Shown here: piece by piece, positions 11,501 through 26,500 of the stretch
Numbering within the stretch: the stretch's first letter is position 1
How the letters are laid out: each line of letters starts with the position of its first letter
Assembly: GCA_008828725.1 (NCBI GenBank)
Contig: MEHQ01002038.1
Coordinates: 313,173 to 377,172, forward strand
DNA: 64,000 nt
Direction: 5' to 3'
Source: Saccharina japonica
Lineage: Eukaryota; Sar; Phaeophyceae; Laminariales; Laminariaceae
Notes under the pieces: generated by a model
The model's database searches: none
Seen by the model: only the letters and a program-made list of their open reading frames with translations
What the model was told of the DNA's origin: nothing
Program-made: the position numbers and the translations under genes

Positions 11501-14500
11501 TTGGTTTCGGCTTATCGGCGAGTGCCCGGACGTTGCAGTATTCCCCTCCATTGACTAAATTGCACATATCTACAACGGCTGTAGGGTTATAGCTTTTAAC
11601 AATCTGAGGCACACCGTCATCTTCACATAAGAGCGTGATGGCCGTAGAATTATCTTCAATTTAGCGCGACGCCGTTAAATCCAGATATGGTTGCTGCAAC
11701 ATTTTCAGCTATATGGTAAAAGCTTTAATGAAGGCCGATTGCCACCGTGGCTATGTGCAATGGTTGGCTATACTTCGCCACTGGCTTCCACGTGTTGCAC
11801 ATACCTCGCGGCGAACGAGCAGCCCCGGTTCCGATATCCCTCCTGTGAACTGCCTCCCGTGTCTAGGTGTAATCCCGGCCGATATCAGTAACCTGGTGGC
11901 TTTGACGGGGCTTTCACTTGCCCATAACTCTTTGACGGGTGAGAAAGTGGCCAGCACCAGGCTCCATTGGTGGCCGATAAAATATCCTCCGCCTTGTAAA
12001 AGCTACGTCGTTGTGCTGTCGACATCGAAGGCAACCGTAGTTCGTCAACATACAAGAGAGAATCCCTACTATGTTCCGATATATTGTTGATATGGGCCGG
12101 TGAGAAGACAATACATCATTGTAAGGCTTCCACAGGCTCGAGCAAGCCTAGCATATCGATATATTCGATGGGACAGTCTGAATATACCAAACGGGAGTGC
12201 CCCCTAGCGCTGTGCTCTTTTGAGTGACTGAGGCGGCGGTAGTTACGTTGGCGTTCGTGCAGCATTCCAGATAGGTTGTGTTTGTTCGACCTGGCTTGTC
12301 TAAACGCTTTTTTGGTGGTCGAAGCGACTGTTTGATTGGGTTTGGGTAATTTTGGATTAATTGGGTGGGGGTCAATTTCTGTACGGGGCTACAGAGTGTA
12401 ATATTCATCCACCATTTACTGCAGTGAAGCAACAGACCGATCATCCCTCGCAAATCTGGGCTCTACACCATCCAGGTTCGATTCCGTCCAAGCTCAGCAA
12501 GCTGGTGGGCCTGAAGATCCTTGACCTTAGCCGGAATGCCTTGACCGGTGAGAGGAGTCGGTACAAGCCTCGAGTAAAGGCCCCACGTGCATGACATGTG
12601 TCGAGCGCACTCCATTCTGGTGTGCTGTCGTATTCAAAAGAATGTTTCACTCGTCAAGAGAGAGGAGCAACGCCTTTCTATGTTTAGAAGTGTGACTGGT
12701 CTTGGCTGGCGAAACGGGAGCGCCAAGCTGGAAGCCTTTCGCATGTTTATCGAAGCTTACCGCAGTGGTATACTCTTCTCTTCGATATGGGAACCTCGAT
12801 TTATCGTTTTTAAAACCCTTTTGGCGGTATGCTCTGTTATATGCTTGACGTGATGCTATCGGTGACGGTCGATAGTTTTCATCAAATGCTGACTTCATGC
12901 ACCGATCGTGTGTTCATGGAGAGTTCCCCCGTTGTCGTTGTCTACATCTCGAAGAGCGTGTGCTGCAACGAGTCTAACATTTGGCGTAGCTCTCGATATT
13001 TTAGGGGTGTGCCATCCTGTATGCAGTTCCTCTCATTGTACGCCATGTCGAAAGCGATGGTTTAGTGTTAATCTGCAGTACGAAAGTCGAAGCCTTATAT
13101 ATCCACTGCGTGACAAAAGCTGGAATGCATCGGCAAACAACAAAGTTGGTCAGTGTCAGGTTGTTAAAATATAAGTTGTTTGGCAGGCAAACAGTGGAGC
13201 AACGAAACAATATGCGATGGGCATCGTCGTCAGGAATGCTACTGTAGTACTGCAAGAGATGGGGTGGCACGATATATCGAACAACCTGGCCCTGGACAGG
13301 AGGTGGTACATGTTTATCACGGCCCAAACATTATTAACCAGATCACACTCCTATAAGGGTGTCTTCAAACTATCACTATGCTGTTGTAGACCAACGAATA
13401 CTTCTCGTCGCGTATAGAGGCTTCTTTCGGCATGACCAGTCTGTCATCAAACATATGCTACCGTACGAGTTTAATATCATACACCCTGAGGAATGGCATG
13501 CATTTATTGCTTCGTACAGCGTTTGCGCTCATTCCCACACGCGTAGGATAGCGGTGCGATAGCGACATTCGCTTTATCATTAGCAGGTGAGACACATGCT
13601 ACGATAGAGGTGCAGCATGTTTTTTCTGGGCTCCTCAATTAAGGAGCGTCATTCCTTACCGAAAAAATAATTTTGGAGGAAAATAAAAGCGCTGCCGGAT
13701 GAGATCTCTCATGACCGAAGTATGTTCTGAAACATTATTCGTCACAACAATGAAAGTCCGACGAATTTCGGTTATGTAACCCGATAGTTCAGAACACGAT
13801 TCAGCCAAAAAGCGCTACCTCGACCGTAGCACGCGTCGTAAATGGGCGAACACGCCTACATAAGCAACCCCGACAAAGGTGAAAACAACACACAGAAACA
13901 GGCCTCGTTTTTCGCTTCATACCTTTATGCTATCAGGAACGTGTCTACGTATTCAGTGCATGTGATCTTATATACCCAATGGCCTACCGATATGCTAGTT
14001 TTCTTGGACGGGCCACCAGGGCCTAACAGAATCAGAGTAATGAACCGTCGGTACGTACGGAGGTCGTGTTAGAAACGAGCTTGTTTATTGTCGTCTCCAT
14101 CCGGTCCATACTCCCGAGTATCTACTCGCGATGGTGGAAAACTGTCTATATATATAGATACCGGTTCGTTATTCGTCGGAACGTGGGATAACCATGGCTC
14201 GTCACTGCAAATGAGCACCAAAACCAGCTATGACGTGCTGCGAAGCCCGACCACAACGAATCGCTTCCACATGCTGTCCAGTAATATCGTTTTCGAGCCT
14301 AACGTGAATATGAATTTGTTTTCAAAAGCAGAGCCACACACTTGGAACGGTCCACGCTGGTCAAACTGCGGGTATGCTGTAAGTTTTATGTCTTCCGCCA
14401 AAAGCATTGCTGACATCGTTAAACCAGTATCCTGGAAAGTGGTTGGGGGGGTGAAGTCATACCCCCCCCCCATGATTTTACACAGCCTTCGCCACCTATA

Positions 14501-17500
14501 TATATACTTTGGTGTATATTTAAACACAATATCTATTCACCACGACGCTGGCTGATTCTCCTTTTAGCCCGTTTTCTAGTGCAATGCCTGACATCGTGGA
14601 CGAGTGGTCGAACCCCTCTTTGCTCTCTGCCTGCTTGCTTGCGGTGGCAACTCTCAACTGGCGGTCGGCTGTCGACGTCCGATCCTGCCGTTACAGACGT
14701 AGTTCAGAAAAAAGTTCCGCACCGCCACGGACGTTGGGATGGTATTCTCAAAACGTAATGTGTCTTTCGCCAAAAACGATTTTGTGCAGCGACGTTTCGG
14801 TGTGCCTAGTAGCCGGTTGTTGTCTTCAGTGCTAGAGACAGGTTAACGAAATTCCGCGTTGTATCGGAATATAAATATCCCACGACGTTTTACATGAGAC
14901 TCGCTCGCAAAGTACCGAACGATTAACGGGTTGGTGCCAGCGTCACGCTTTTTCGACAGAACAGGCAAAACAACAGATACGACAGAGCCTGGGGCACTGA
15001 TTTCGGGTATTTTTGCTCTTGCATTCTTGCACGAATCCCAATAGCGGCGTCAGAATTCTTGGGGGACTCACTACAGCCGGGCACCCCCTTTACCTGCTGC
15101 TGACCTTCTGTCTATTCGCTGTCAGTGTCTGATTATCGCTCGGACGTCGCTCGGCAGTTCAGGGTATGACTTTGACAATCATGTCAATTTAGATCCAACC
15201 CCCCACTCGTTTCAAACGAGAACATCCTTTCGAGAAATTCCAGTCCGCGAAGGCCAAGCTCAGGCAGCTTTCTTGCCACACACATTGGGGGGCAGCGCCC
15301 GTCCCGCTGCACTCGGCGGCGTTCGTGGTCCGCAACACTTCCGGTCGTGACATATTATATTTTTACCCAACCACTTGTTCGTTGTTTCCCAGCAGCTACT
15401 GTAAACAACAGTATCACTCGTGGTATTCGGAACATCGTGACCACTCAGATCAATGCTACTTGAATGGTACTTCCCATTCCCTCTTATCACAGCATGCATT
15501 AATATAAAATGGCAAGGGCCTCGTAGTTCAGGGCAGTATTTCCATGACAATGTTGAAACTTTAACCAAACTATTATTGTCAGAAAACGTTATTACCCTTG
15601 TATCTATCACGAACGCTACGAGTACACATAAAATGAAGTACCTGGGGTATGCGTGCGAATTCTCGGATGCACTGTAGTCAATATATCAGCAGGGATTGCT
15701 CGATACACGCTATACCTGCATCCTCGTAGCTATCCCATGCAACTCACCGCGTGTGTCAGGAGCGATATCCCCATATGAACTCGAGGCCCATCCCGTAAGG
15801 AGGTGGGCCATCACCCAACACCCGACTTGCGAATATCCCGTATTCCATGCGTGAAACACGATCCCATGGTCTGGCTATATTTCGAGAGGTTTAGGAGAAA
15901 CACATCGTATGTGGAGATTTTTCGTAGCTCCTCAGTTGCAATGGTGTAGGAGCCCCGTCAGTCGCAAATGCATTTTCGCGAATGCGAAACTCCTATCGTA
16001 TACGAGTGCGTAGAACGGCTCAACACATATGACTAAAGCAGGAGCACGTATCCTGTACGTCACGTTTATGACGCATTGTCAGCACGGGATGTGTATATTC
16101 GGTTTGTCTTACCGTCAGACACTTGCTGGCTCGCCGTTTTTGTTGCATGCAGGTTCGATTCCTCCCGGCATCATCATGCTTGTGGCCTTGGAAAAGCTTG
16201 ACGTCTCCGCCAACAGGCTGACCGGTGAGTTCTGAAAAGTTCTGCTTGGTTCACCGCACTGTGTTCTGCTTGATTGCATTGTGTTTGCGCACCAAATTGT
16301 GTGTCCGTTCGATCGCACTCTGTTGTACCAGGTACCTGATATCTACGGTTTTTCTCGTCGGTGTACGCTGATCGGCCACGCTGTACAGTAAATAGGCCAT
16401 CCGATGTTGTTTATGTACGCTAATGAAGGCTTCCGTTGGCCGTAAAAAATGGGTTACTCGTGTTAATAACAGGCAGCTCACGTTAATTGTTTCTTGTTTT
16501 GTTTGTTTGAGGGATTTTCATCCCAGCAATGCTGCTGACTCAATATGTTGCCAACTTCAATTGGCCGAGGGTATATATGTGTATCCAGAATTAACCTACG
16601 GTCGCCGTGCTGAACTAGAGCCGGCGGGGTATTCGTAGTTCGTATTAGCCATCCATATACTGAATTACCAAGCTGCCCCGCGTACTTACAAAAACATATT
16701 TGTAGCAAACTTGAAGTTGTAATAAGGCCAGCTGCCAGAGTTGTCCGTCGAGTTATGTGCGCATTTTTCACATTAAAGTGTTGCACCCATTTATTTTTCT
16801 TGCAGTCGACAACCCTACTCTTCTCGTGCGGGTGTGGCTGCAATCGTGGGTTCAAGCAACATTCGTAACCAGCGTATCGGAATTGTCGCGCAGCCTACGT
16901 CAGGAGCAGGAAAACGGTTTTAAAGTTCGCCAAATGCCGGGGTCCCGTACATGGTAGACCCACCGCTTCAGATCTCGGGTAGGAGTTCGTACTACAAAAA
17001 CGTGTTTATCCATGCCCGTGAATGCTGCCAGTGGGCACACCCTATACCAAGGTATTAATTTCAAATCTAGAAACGGTTTTAGAGACAGTACCCATGCTAT
17101 CGCAGGAATAGTTGAGGATTCACGGTCATGCATACCCTATTTAAGTGTCGGGGATGGGTACATACCCAAACGTGTTACGCGGGTATACCTACGATACCAA
17201 ATCAATAAAACATTGTTGCCGGTAGAACAACAGGTGAATATCGTTCCTGTTTGAGTCGAGGTCGTGAGGTAGAGCCCCTCCGGGTGCATTCTCTTATATA
17301 CTCGTAGGGACATTTTCTCGCAAAAATATATTGACAAAGCTTAAAGCGCGAGAGCGTGAGTTAGCGAATTCGATGAACATCGACGAGCGGTGAGAATGCT
17401 TAACCCTCTGCGCGATAAAAATCAAGCCAGAAACCGTAGTGGGGAGGAGGGAGAAGAGCCTGTTTTGTGGGCTCGGATCTGAGTTACCACTATGGAGGGA

Positions 17501-20500
17501 GATATATAAGAAAGGCGGAGATAATAAAAGAAATGAAAAAAAAAAAAAAAAAAAGTGTAGTTTTTGCCGACTTCATTAATTCGAAACCTATGCTGTTATT
17601 CCTTGGCGGTGCTTCTCTGTTGGCAATCGCCAGTTCTCAGTGTGTAGTGGGTATTCTGATATACTCAGATCCTAGTCATCATACCCTAAGGAGGAACACA
17701 TCAGTTTGAGCGTTGCTTGCCGTCGACCGCCAATTGAAGAAAATCTCCAGCCACACACCGCGATCGGGAGGGTTACCAATCCCGATGCTTTAGGCAGCGG
17801 CTGTAGTGGTTCATGAGTTTTTTCGCCTACCAACCACATGGTGCTATGCTTCTCAGCAGCGAGCACATCATATTTCTGGCGGTATTGACACCGTCCCGAG
17901 CCATGCAGATCGGGGACTAAACCATGGCATGCCTGACCTTCCTCAAGCTCAAAGGATTCCATAGAAAGCTCGTCGTATTCCAGGAAAACGGTCTGCCTTC
18001 AAAGGTGAACCTAAAACAAACTATTTTGCTTGTTAAAACTTACAATTGCCGCTACGTGTCACTAACCCTACAATCAAAATAGGAGGACGCGGGTTGAATG
18101 AGCCTGACATTAAAAGGTTCCAGTAGTCGCAGACTATCCAGACGTGCGTGATACACGCAGTAACTGCAGCCTCGAAGTCATTCTACTTCACTCGACGTTC
18201 GAGCACCTAATCACCAGGTGTTCCTCCCTTGAGAGGCATGCTACGATATAGGTGCCCCTTATTGTTTCTGGGGCTCCTGACTCGAAGAGCACAATACACG
18301 CCCGTAAACTGTTTCTGTAACATAAGGAAAGGGAACCGAACAAACCGTCCAATCAATGGTCTTTCGGTATACGATGGATAATATTGCCAAACAAGAAAAA
18401 TAGCATTTCGACGATTTGGGGTTAAGGACCTCTGTCATTCAGAAACAAAACTATCGAAAAGTGCTACTTCTATCGTAGCATGCCTCTTTAGAAGCTACTT
18501 TTTTCTCACCGAACAACTAACCAATATAAAACGTGTGAGCTGATACCGACAGGCAATCTCACAGGCCAGGTATCTAGTTTAAATATTAAAAGCACCCATC
18601 TTATCCAGACCAACGGGTCTCTCGTTTTGTACGAGTTTGGTTACCCACACTAACTTCAGTAGTAAATTTACGAAGTTTACTATCCCGTATCCACAATAAT
18701 GTCCGTTGTCATGATTAAATAACCCACACTACGTAGCATAAGTAATCACTTGATTTATTCAATCCACGCCTTCCCCGATAAAGTATTTTATTTATGCATG
18801 GGTCAATGATGATTCATTGAAGAATGACTTGATATTATATACTATGCTTACGTGCATCAACCTAAATAAAAATATTTCCACTATGATACTGAATTGTAAC
18901 GTTTGAATATAAATAACTGACCCCCGAAGATGAAGTAAAAACATGACCCCAGAAGATCAAGCGGAAATGTTAACCCAAAAACACACCCTTAGAAATCGGC
19001 TCTTTATTGTTTTGAAAATAAAATAAAAATCTCTCCACGTTGGCATGTATGAAGTGCTTCGTCAATCCAGGAACCCAGTAAGTCTGAAGATGTTTGGGCT
19101 CAAACGGGCAACCCATACTCTCCGTGTACGGAGCACGGGTCACAGTTCTGACTCGTGCATTAGTATATGTTTGTATAACGTGTTGTGGAAGTTTTATCAT
19201 TACCAGGTGCATCAAGTCCGTTTCGTCTTATCGTCTGCACACGCCGTGTCGGTTTTTGTGCTGCATGCAGGCTCGATTCCTTCAGGCATCAGCAAGCTTC
19301 TTGCCTTGGAAACGCTCAATGTCTCCAGCAATGAACTGACCGGTAAGGTTTGGGAAATCTCGTGTTTTATTCCAGGAACGATGTCAGGTTTGGCTAAAGT
19401 GTAATTACGTACCAAGGTGTTATCCCGACAGCCCACGCTTTGGAGTAGATGCCGGTAACCGTTTTGTTGGTGTAGGTGTGCATGGGTGTTACTTTCGGTG
19501 CCCGTAGTAAAGTAATGATGAATATCGTTATTTATATCTCGCTTCGATTGTTTGCCACTTGCCGTTTGAAGGACTTTTACGCAAGCATTACCGGCAATTC
19601 ACACTAGCTCAAAAAATAACTTGATTAGTTTAATACATGCCTTCCCGATATAATATTTAATATATTCGTGGGTCAATGATGATTCATTTAATAAATACTT
19701 TAAATTATTTACTCTACCTACGGTGCATCAAGCCAAATTCAAATATCTCCAATATGATACTGGAGTGCCACGTTGGAGTATGATACACTGACCCCCGAAG
19801 AGGAAGTAAGAACATGACCCCTGAAGATCAAGCGAAAGCGAAAATGTGACCCCAGAAACACACCCTTAGAAATCGGTTTCTTTATGTTTTTGAAAATAAA
19901 ATCAAAATCTCACCACGGTGGTATATATGGGGTACTTTGTCAATCGAGGAATCCAGTAAGTCTGAAGATGTTTGGGCTCAAACGGGCAGCCCATACTCTC
20001 CGTGTACTGAGCATGGGTCGCAATTCTGACTCGTGCATGAGCATGTGTGTATAACGCGTTGTGGAGTTCTATCATCACAAGGTGCGTCAAGTCGGTTCCG
20101 TCTTATCGTCTGCACACGCCGTGTCCGTTTCTGTGCTGCATGCAGGCTCGATCCCTTCAGGCATCAGCAAGCTTGTTGCCCTGGAAACGCTCAATGTCTC
20201 CACCAATGAACTGACCGGCAAGTTTAGGGAAATCTCGTTTTGTAGTCCAAGGACGATGTTAGGTTTGGTTAAAGTGTGTTTACGTACGAAGTTGTTATCC
20301 CGATAGCCCACGCTTTGGGGTAAATACGGGTAACCACTTCGTTGGCGTAGATGTGCATTGGTGTTACTTTCGGTGCCCGTAGTAAAGTATTGATGAATAT
20401 CATTACATTATATCTCACTTCGATTGTTTTCCACTGGCCGTTTGAGGGACGTTCACGCAAGCGCTACCGGCAACTCTACAGCAGCACATATGTTCTTGAT

Positions 20501-23500
20501 ATTGGCCAGGAGATCTTGGACCAATGCCTATTTTATGCATTCCCTATTTATTGATTCCCGGGTCATAATGCGGTTGAGAGGTCACCTCTAGATCTTAGCC
20601 CACGCTTTGAACTAAATACGGGTAACCGCTTCGTTGGTGTAGATGTGCATGAGTGTTACTTTCGGTGCCCGTAGTAAAGTAATGATGAATATCATTAGGT
20701 TATATCTAACTTCGGTTGTTTCCCACTGGCCGTTCGAGGGACGTCCACGGAAGCAATACCGGCAACTCTATAGTACGAGTAGTACATATGTTTTCGATAT
20801 TGGCCAGGAGGTTCTGCACCAATACCTATCGGGGTATTCCCTATTTATTGATTCCAGAGTCATAAAGCGGTAGAGAGGTCACCTCTAGATCTTCACGTAT
20901 AGCGATGGCGCTACTCGGAAACCGAGCTGCCCCGAGCATTAAAATCCGGTATACAGGCAGTTGTGGCATGTTTAGATATCTGTAGTGTTCGGTGGTTGCG
21001 GTGTACAGTTGTTAAATATTTAGGTTTCACCATCTATTTTCCGCACTTTATGTTATACTTGCACCCCGGGAGGGCTGAGTGCACGTATGTTTCACCTAGT
21101 GTGCCACAGAGGAACTACAAACAAATTATGACTAATTAGCAGAGTCCGTACTCCACATGCACATGGCATCGTATATGGGGCACATGCACGGGATTAGAGT
21201 TCGTACGCTAGCCTAAGGATGCTGTCGGCAGGCATATCCAATACGGAAGGGGATTCTTCGCCTAGCTTCCTAGAGTACGTAGCCTTTGGGTAATGTATAT
21301 GAGGCCGTACCAATCGAATTGTGTATTTATTTACGGCATCGGCTGTCGTACCAAGTGTCGGGATCGGACACATGTCTAGGTAGTGCACGCGGATATGCTG
21401 ATCTACCTTCAATACATTAGACAACCTGGCAGACCCATATATACTCATACTATTTTAATACGAGTGCTGTGGCGCCTTTGGGCTACTGTTGCTTCGGTAC
21501 ACAAAACGTTTGCCAGATCTAGTGCAGGATGTCAAGTGGAAAATACTCATATTTTGCGCGTGGGTTGGACCATACAGGCACTGCACTGATCGACTGGATA
21601 CAAACATACCTATGTATGCTGCGGTAGACGCCGGTCGTGTTGATTTTGAGCACAATTGTTTGACACCGCTGGCGAGTAACTTGTACACAGTGAAGTAGGC
21701 CCTTGCTGTCCATATTGACTGTTAGCAAATGAAAATGTTTGGTGTAGGTACAATCTTGCCATGAATCGGCTCTGGGTGCTTTTTAACCTACCCTTAGCTG
21801 AACGTAGCTCATGGTGACAACATAAGTACCTACTGTAGTCGTCTGGTGTATTCGTGGTATCCATAGCGACCAAGACTGCGTTACCATCCTTTTCGTGTAC
21901 GATATATGTTGCCATTTAGCCATTCAACTTGTGGCATGATTGCTTCTCATGGAGAGACGCCAGCCACTGTAGTTACGAGGCGATGGTTTAGGTACGTTTG
22001 TTCTCGTTGGTCAGGGTCGAAGCAGCGACAAATCGAATCATACTTTTGAATATATTCGGGAAAGGTCGACATGGAACGTGTATCGGTAAATATGAATAAA
22101 AATAAATGCAAATATATGTGAATGGCTCACGGGTTCTGGAGGTTCGACGAAGAAATGCGGCTGAACCAATGGGAATTCAGTGACACTTTCAAAAACCTAA
22201 TAAACCAGGTAGATAACCACGATAATGTAATGTACGATGTTCGATGTCTTATGACATTCAATACCTCCATTCCCGTACGTTGCAGCTAATGTTATGGTGC
22301 ACATGAAAGGCGATTAAGGGGTATTTTTCACAATGCAGTTAATACGTATCCCAATTTTTTCGAGTAGGCAGGGTTCTGCAGACTTTCCCTCGATGATAGA
22401 GCCCTATGCTTCCTACAGAAACAGGAACGTGTTTGGTGACAGTTCTACCTACTCCCATCAAAACACGGCATAGGGTTTAGGTCACGTCACCAGGGATGTC
22501 ATGGACGTGCTGCATTTTCTGCCTCCGAGGCTCGGTACACATATTACAGCCGGCCACCAGCACAGTATATGCTCTTTACTTTTCACGGTCATTCTGCACA
22601 TTCACAGCCATTGTCAGATCGTCGCCCGATCGGCGCTCGTCAGTTATGAGCATTGGTTTCTGCATTCTGCTCGTCTCAGATCTCGGCCACCACACCAAAA
22701 CCACAAAACCATATCAGCTTAGGCATTGCTTGCCGTCGACCTCATATCGAAGGAGAACATCTAGCCACACACCACATTCGGGGGCGTTGCCAAGTCCGCT
22801 GTGTTTGGCGACTGTCGTGGTCCGTGAGTTTACCAATTGACAATTCATTGTTTGTCAGCCAACCACTTGTTTCTTGTTCGTCAGCAGCGACAAGGTACAT
22901 TTCGGGCGGTATCCACACCGTATCAAGCCACACAGATCGAAGCCAACATCATAAGCTGCCTGATGTCCCTTTTATCACAAGATATACAATAGCTATAATA
23001 TGCGATAGCGAGTACATCGTACGCAATGGAAAATGTATCCTCTAAAAAGATTGAAAATTATCAAATATTAAATACTTCCTGGCTTGAGATCACAACTAGC
23101 CATACGTATCACCAACCAGACACACATAGATCGACTACAGGGCGCAGAACTAAAGCTTGGACTCATCGGTAGTCACATACATGCAGGATATTAGTGATTC
23201 CCGTTGAAAATGCAGCTTCTAAGTATTAGGACTAAAAATGACGCTCAGCGACGGTAGCCGTAGCACGGAACTATTGTTCGCTCCTCTGTTAAGAATATAC
23301 ACCTCACGATGGAACCGCCGTTGATATAACGTGTGAGCTGAGCCCGACACACAATATTATAGGCTAGTTGTCTAACGGTCAGTCTTGAACACTTCACGTC
23401 GAATCTAAGTACGATGGATACCACGTCAAATGAGGAGGTCCGTCAATCAGGGAGTATTTGGCCTCGGATGTGCAACCCATGCTGTCGTCGTACAATCTGA

Positions 23501-26500
23501 CTGGTGCATGGGCATAGATTTGTTTGGCGTGTCGTGGAAGGTCTGTCAGTACGGGGTGTGTCAAGTCGGTTTCGGTCTTACGGCTAGCACCCGCTGGGTC
23601 GGTGTTTGTGTTGCATGCAGGTTCGATTCCTCCTGGCATCAGCAAGCTTGTGGCCCTGATCACGCTCAATGTGATGAACAATGGACTGACCGGTAAGTTT
23701 GGGGAAAGCTTGTTTGATTTGACGAACGATGTTCGGTTCCGTTCCAGTGTTGGCTATACGTTATTCAGCCCACGCTTTGTTGTAAATATGGTTAATCGCT
23801 TTGTTGGTGTAGGACGAAATAGGCGCCTCTTTGGTTTCCCAGGGTAAAGTGCTCCCCCATATCATCAACCTGCGTCTCGCTGGGATTCGTTGTCATGGAC
23901 TGTGTCCAAGAGCTTGATGCAGGCGGTACGGCTGACCCTATTATAGGTTGACGAATCCGACATTCGGAGGGGTTTGCATCACAATATGTGTACGGGTTCA
24001 CAAGCCACAATGTGGTAGAAAGGCCAACACCAGGTGTTCCGGTATTGCTATACTGCTACTGAATAACTGGGCTGCCCAGCAAATTTGTAACTTAGTAAAC
24101 GTGCAGTTGTTGTTGATATGCCTTGCGGTATTGATTGCTCGTGCGTTGCTTTGGGAATTTCTCTAATCAGCTCGTTTCACCAATTGCTTTGAGTCAAGGT
24201 CGGCAACCCTTACCTACTATTGGGCTGAGGCCACGTTCGCGTGTGGCCGTGTGACACGGAAGACGCCAACATATATATACTCTACTTAGATTGTGTCGCA
24301 GATGCGATCGGCAATGTTAAGTTACGAACGTTCTTCGTTCGGAGTCCTTACCTGATATAGCTACGGCTCTTCAGTCTGGGCCCGAGGACGGGATTTGAAT
24401 TCGTCCCCTCGCCCGGCGAGTTTGTCGACAGGCGTATTCAATACCGAAGGGAAGGTTTACTTTGCGTACCTAAATAACGTAAAACGTGAGCAATTTACGT
24501 GAGGCCGTACCAATCGCAATTTTTGTTTTTGTTTACGACGGTTAGTGCTTTCGACCTCAGGGAGGGATCTGATGCATGCCCAGATATTTTACGCGGACAC
24601 ATCTAACCACCTGCATTACAAAAAAAACATGCCATACGCGTTATTGTTACCTAACTTAGGAGACTTGTGCTGTGGTGCCTTTATTGTGCTATTGTTTCGG
24701 CATACGAAACTTTTGCCAACTCTACTGCAGGATGCCAAGTCGCACCTACGTTGTATTTCCGTGTGAATCAGACCAAACAGACGCTACACCTGACATACTG
24801 AGTACCAACATACCCTATGCAGCGGTAGGGAACGATAATTTCGATATTATATTGACTGTTTCGCACCTTACGCGAGAACGATATTTACAGCGTAGGCTGG
24901 CCAATTCTGTTCCAGTATATGTTAAGTGTCAACAAATGCATTTATTTTATTTTGGTTCGACCTTGCCATTGATAGTCTATGTACGCTTTGGGCCCGAACC
25001 GTGCCTGGACATAGCGCCATATGACAACAGAAGCAACTGTAGCCGTCAGCTGAGTTCGGGAAATCCATCGAGAACAGAACTGGCTTACTTTTATTTATGT
25101 GTACGATATCTACTTACATTATTATTCGCCCATGTAACTCTTGGAAAAAGGGCTACTTACGAGGCACCGGTACAGGTACGATGTTGTCCTTGGCCGGGGT
25201 ATAAATGGCGATACATTGAACTGTAGGCTTGCAGCTCTCCGGGAAATTACGGTAATGATTGCGTTCAAAGGAATGTTCCCAACATATTAATGCGGCTGCT
25301 TGATGAGTCAATGATTCAGTGGTTCGAAATGTTTCAGGAAGAGATGAGGCTGACCATATGGGGCTTTATTCGGAAACCCAGTTAAACGATGAAGTGCTTG
25401 CCCAATCGTTGCGAATTAGTTAACGTTGAAACAACCACGAACATACCCGCGCTTTCTGTCGTGCTTCCTCGACGTTCGGAAGCCGGATAAAGTTTTGTGG
25501 TTTGGGTGTATAGGTACATAAACCAGGCAAATAACTAGGACGGTTGCCGTGTGATACATGATGTGCGATATCCTATACCATCCAGGCTCTTGGCTCCCAT
25601 AATATGCAGCTTATTTCGTGGAGTACCTGGAAGGCGGCTAAGGATTTATTTTGCCCGAGGCAGATTATAAGAATTTCCGTTTTGTTTCAAATAGGCTCAA
25701 TGCCACAAAGTTGCTCCTCAAACAAGTTGCTCCTCAGACGAGGTTCTATGTTTCCGACCAAGAGCGCCTTTGGGGACAATCCTTCCTTTGGTTTCAGCTA
25801 CACAGGATATTTAGCAAATAGTGCAGAAACCTACTGTTGACGTATATTTTGAGTCAAGTCACAGGAGACGTCGTTACAGAATTACCGTGTGTGTTCCGGG
25901 GGAGTGGTGCACCCATTACAGGCGCTCACCGGCACTTATCCTAGTCACTGCTTACGGCAATTGTGACCACTCACTTCCCTCTCCTGATCGTTGCCCAAAC
26001 ACTACAGACGACCACCAGCGCAGTATTACTATGTTACTGTTGACGGCCATTGTGACCACTCACTTCCCTCTTCTGATCGTTGCCCGAACGGCGCTCGTCG
26101 TTTCTGGGTGTCTATTTAGGATTCCTGGCCAACTCAGATCCTCGTCCTCACAACAAAAACTCGAAACCGTGTGTGTTTTTAGCATTGCTTGCCGTTGATT
26201 GCCAGTCGAAGATAATTCTCCAGCAATACACCAGATTCGGGAGCGTTCCGCAGCACTGGACGGCCGTCGTGTATATGAGCCTTGCGGTCGTCACGTTCTT
26301 ATTTACAAACAAATCACAGCGTGTCTGATTTCTTTAGAGCGAGCAAAAACTGCGCTGGTAGTATGCACATCGCCTCAATGCGCACAGACGCACACCAAAA
26401 CAACGATTTTCCCGAACTACCACTTTTCACAAGATTTCTACAGAGTTTCGTTTCCCTGCAAGCTTGATTATAAAACCTAATGCCTCGTGGTTCACGATTA

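Larger units (their letters stand above)
18740..20480 (+). repeat. 875-bp tandem duplication around LRR exons 5 and 6
   Basis: Two direct units, roughly 18740-19605 and 19610-20480. Matching anchors include GGGTCAATGATGATTCATT, TCTGAAGATGTTTGGGCTC and GGTGTTACTTTCGGTGCCCG, all offset by about 873-875 bp. The exon is included with both splice sites. Confidence 0.92.

Noticed and set aside
14088-14555. 155-codon open frame
   Set aside because: No recognisable domain; includes low-complexity Pro run from the C homopolymer.
16153-16170. tRNA T-arm / box B look-alike GGTTCGATTCC in many places
   Set aside because: These are the starts of LRR exons (Gly-Ser-Ile-Pro codons). No matching acceptor stem, D-arm or box A lies upstream.
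24672-25226. 184-codon open frame on the plus strand
   Set aside because: The related duplicated sequence at 21470-21760 does not keep the same long frame, so there is no sign of protein-level conservation.
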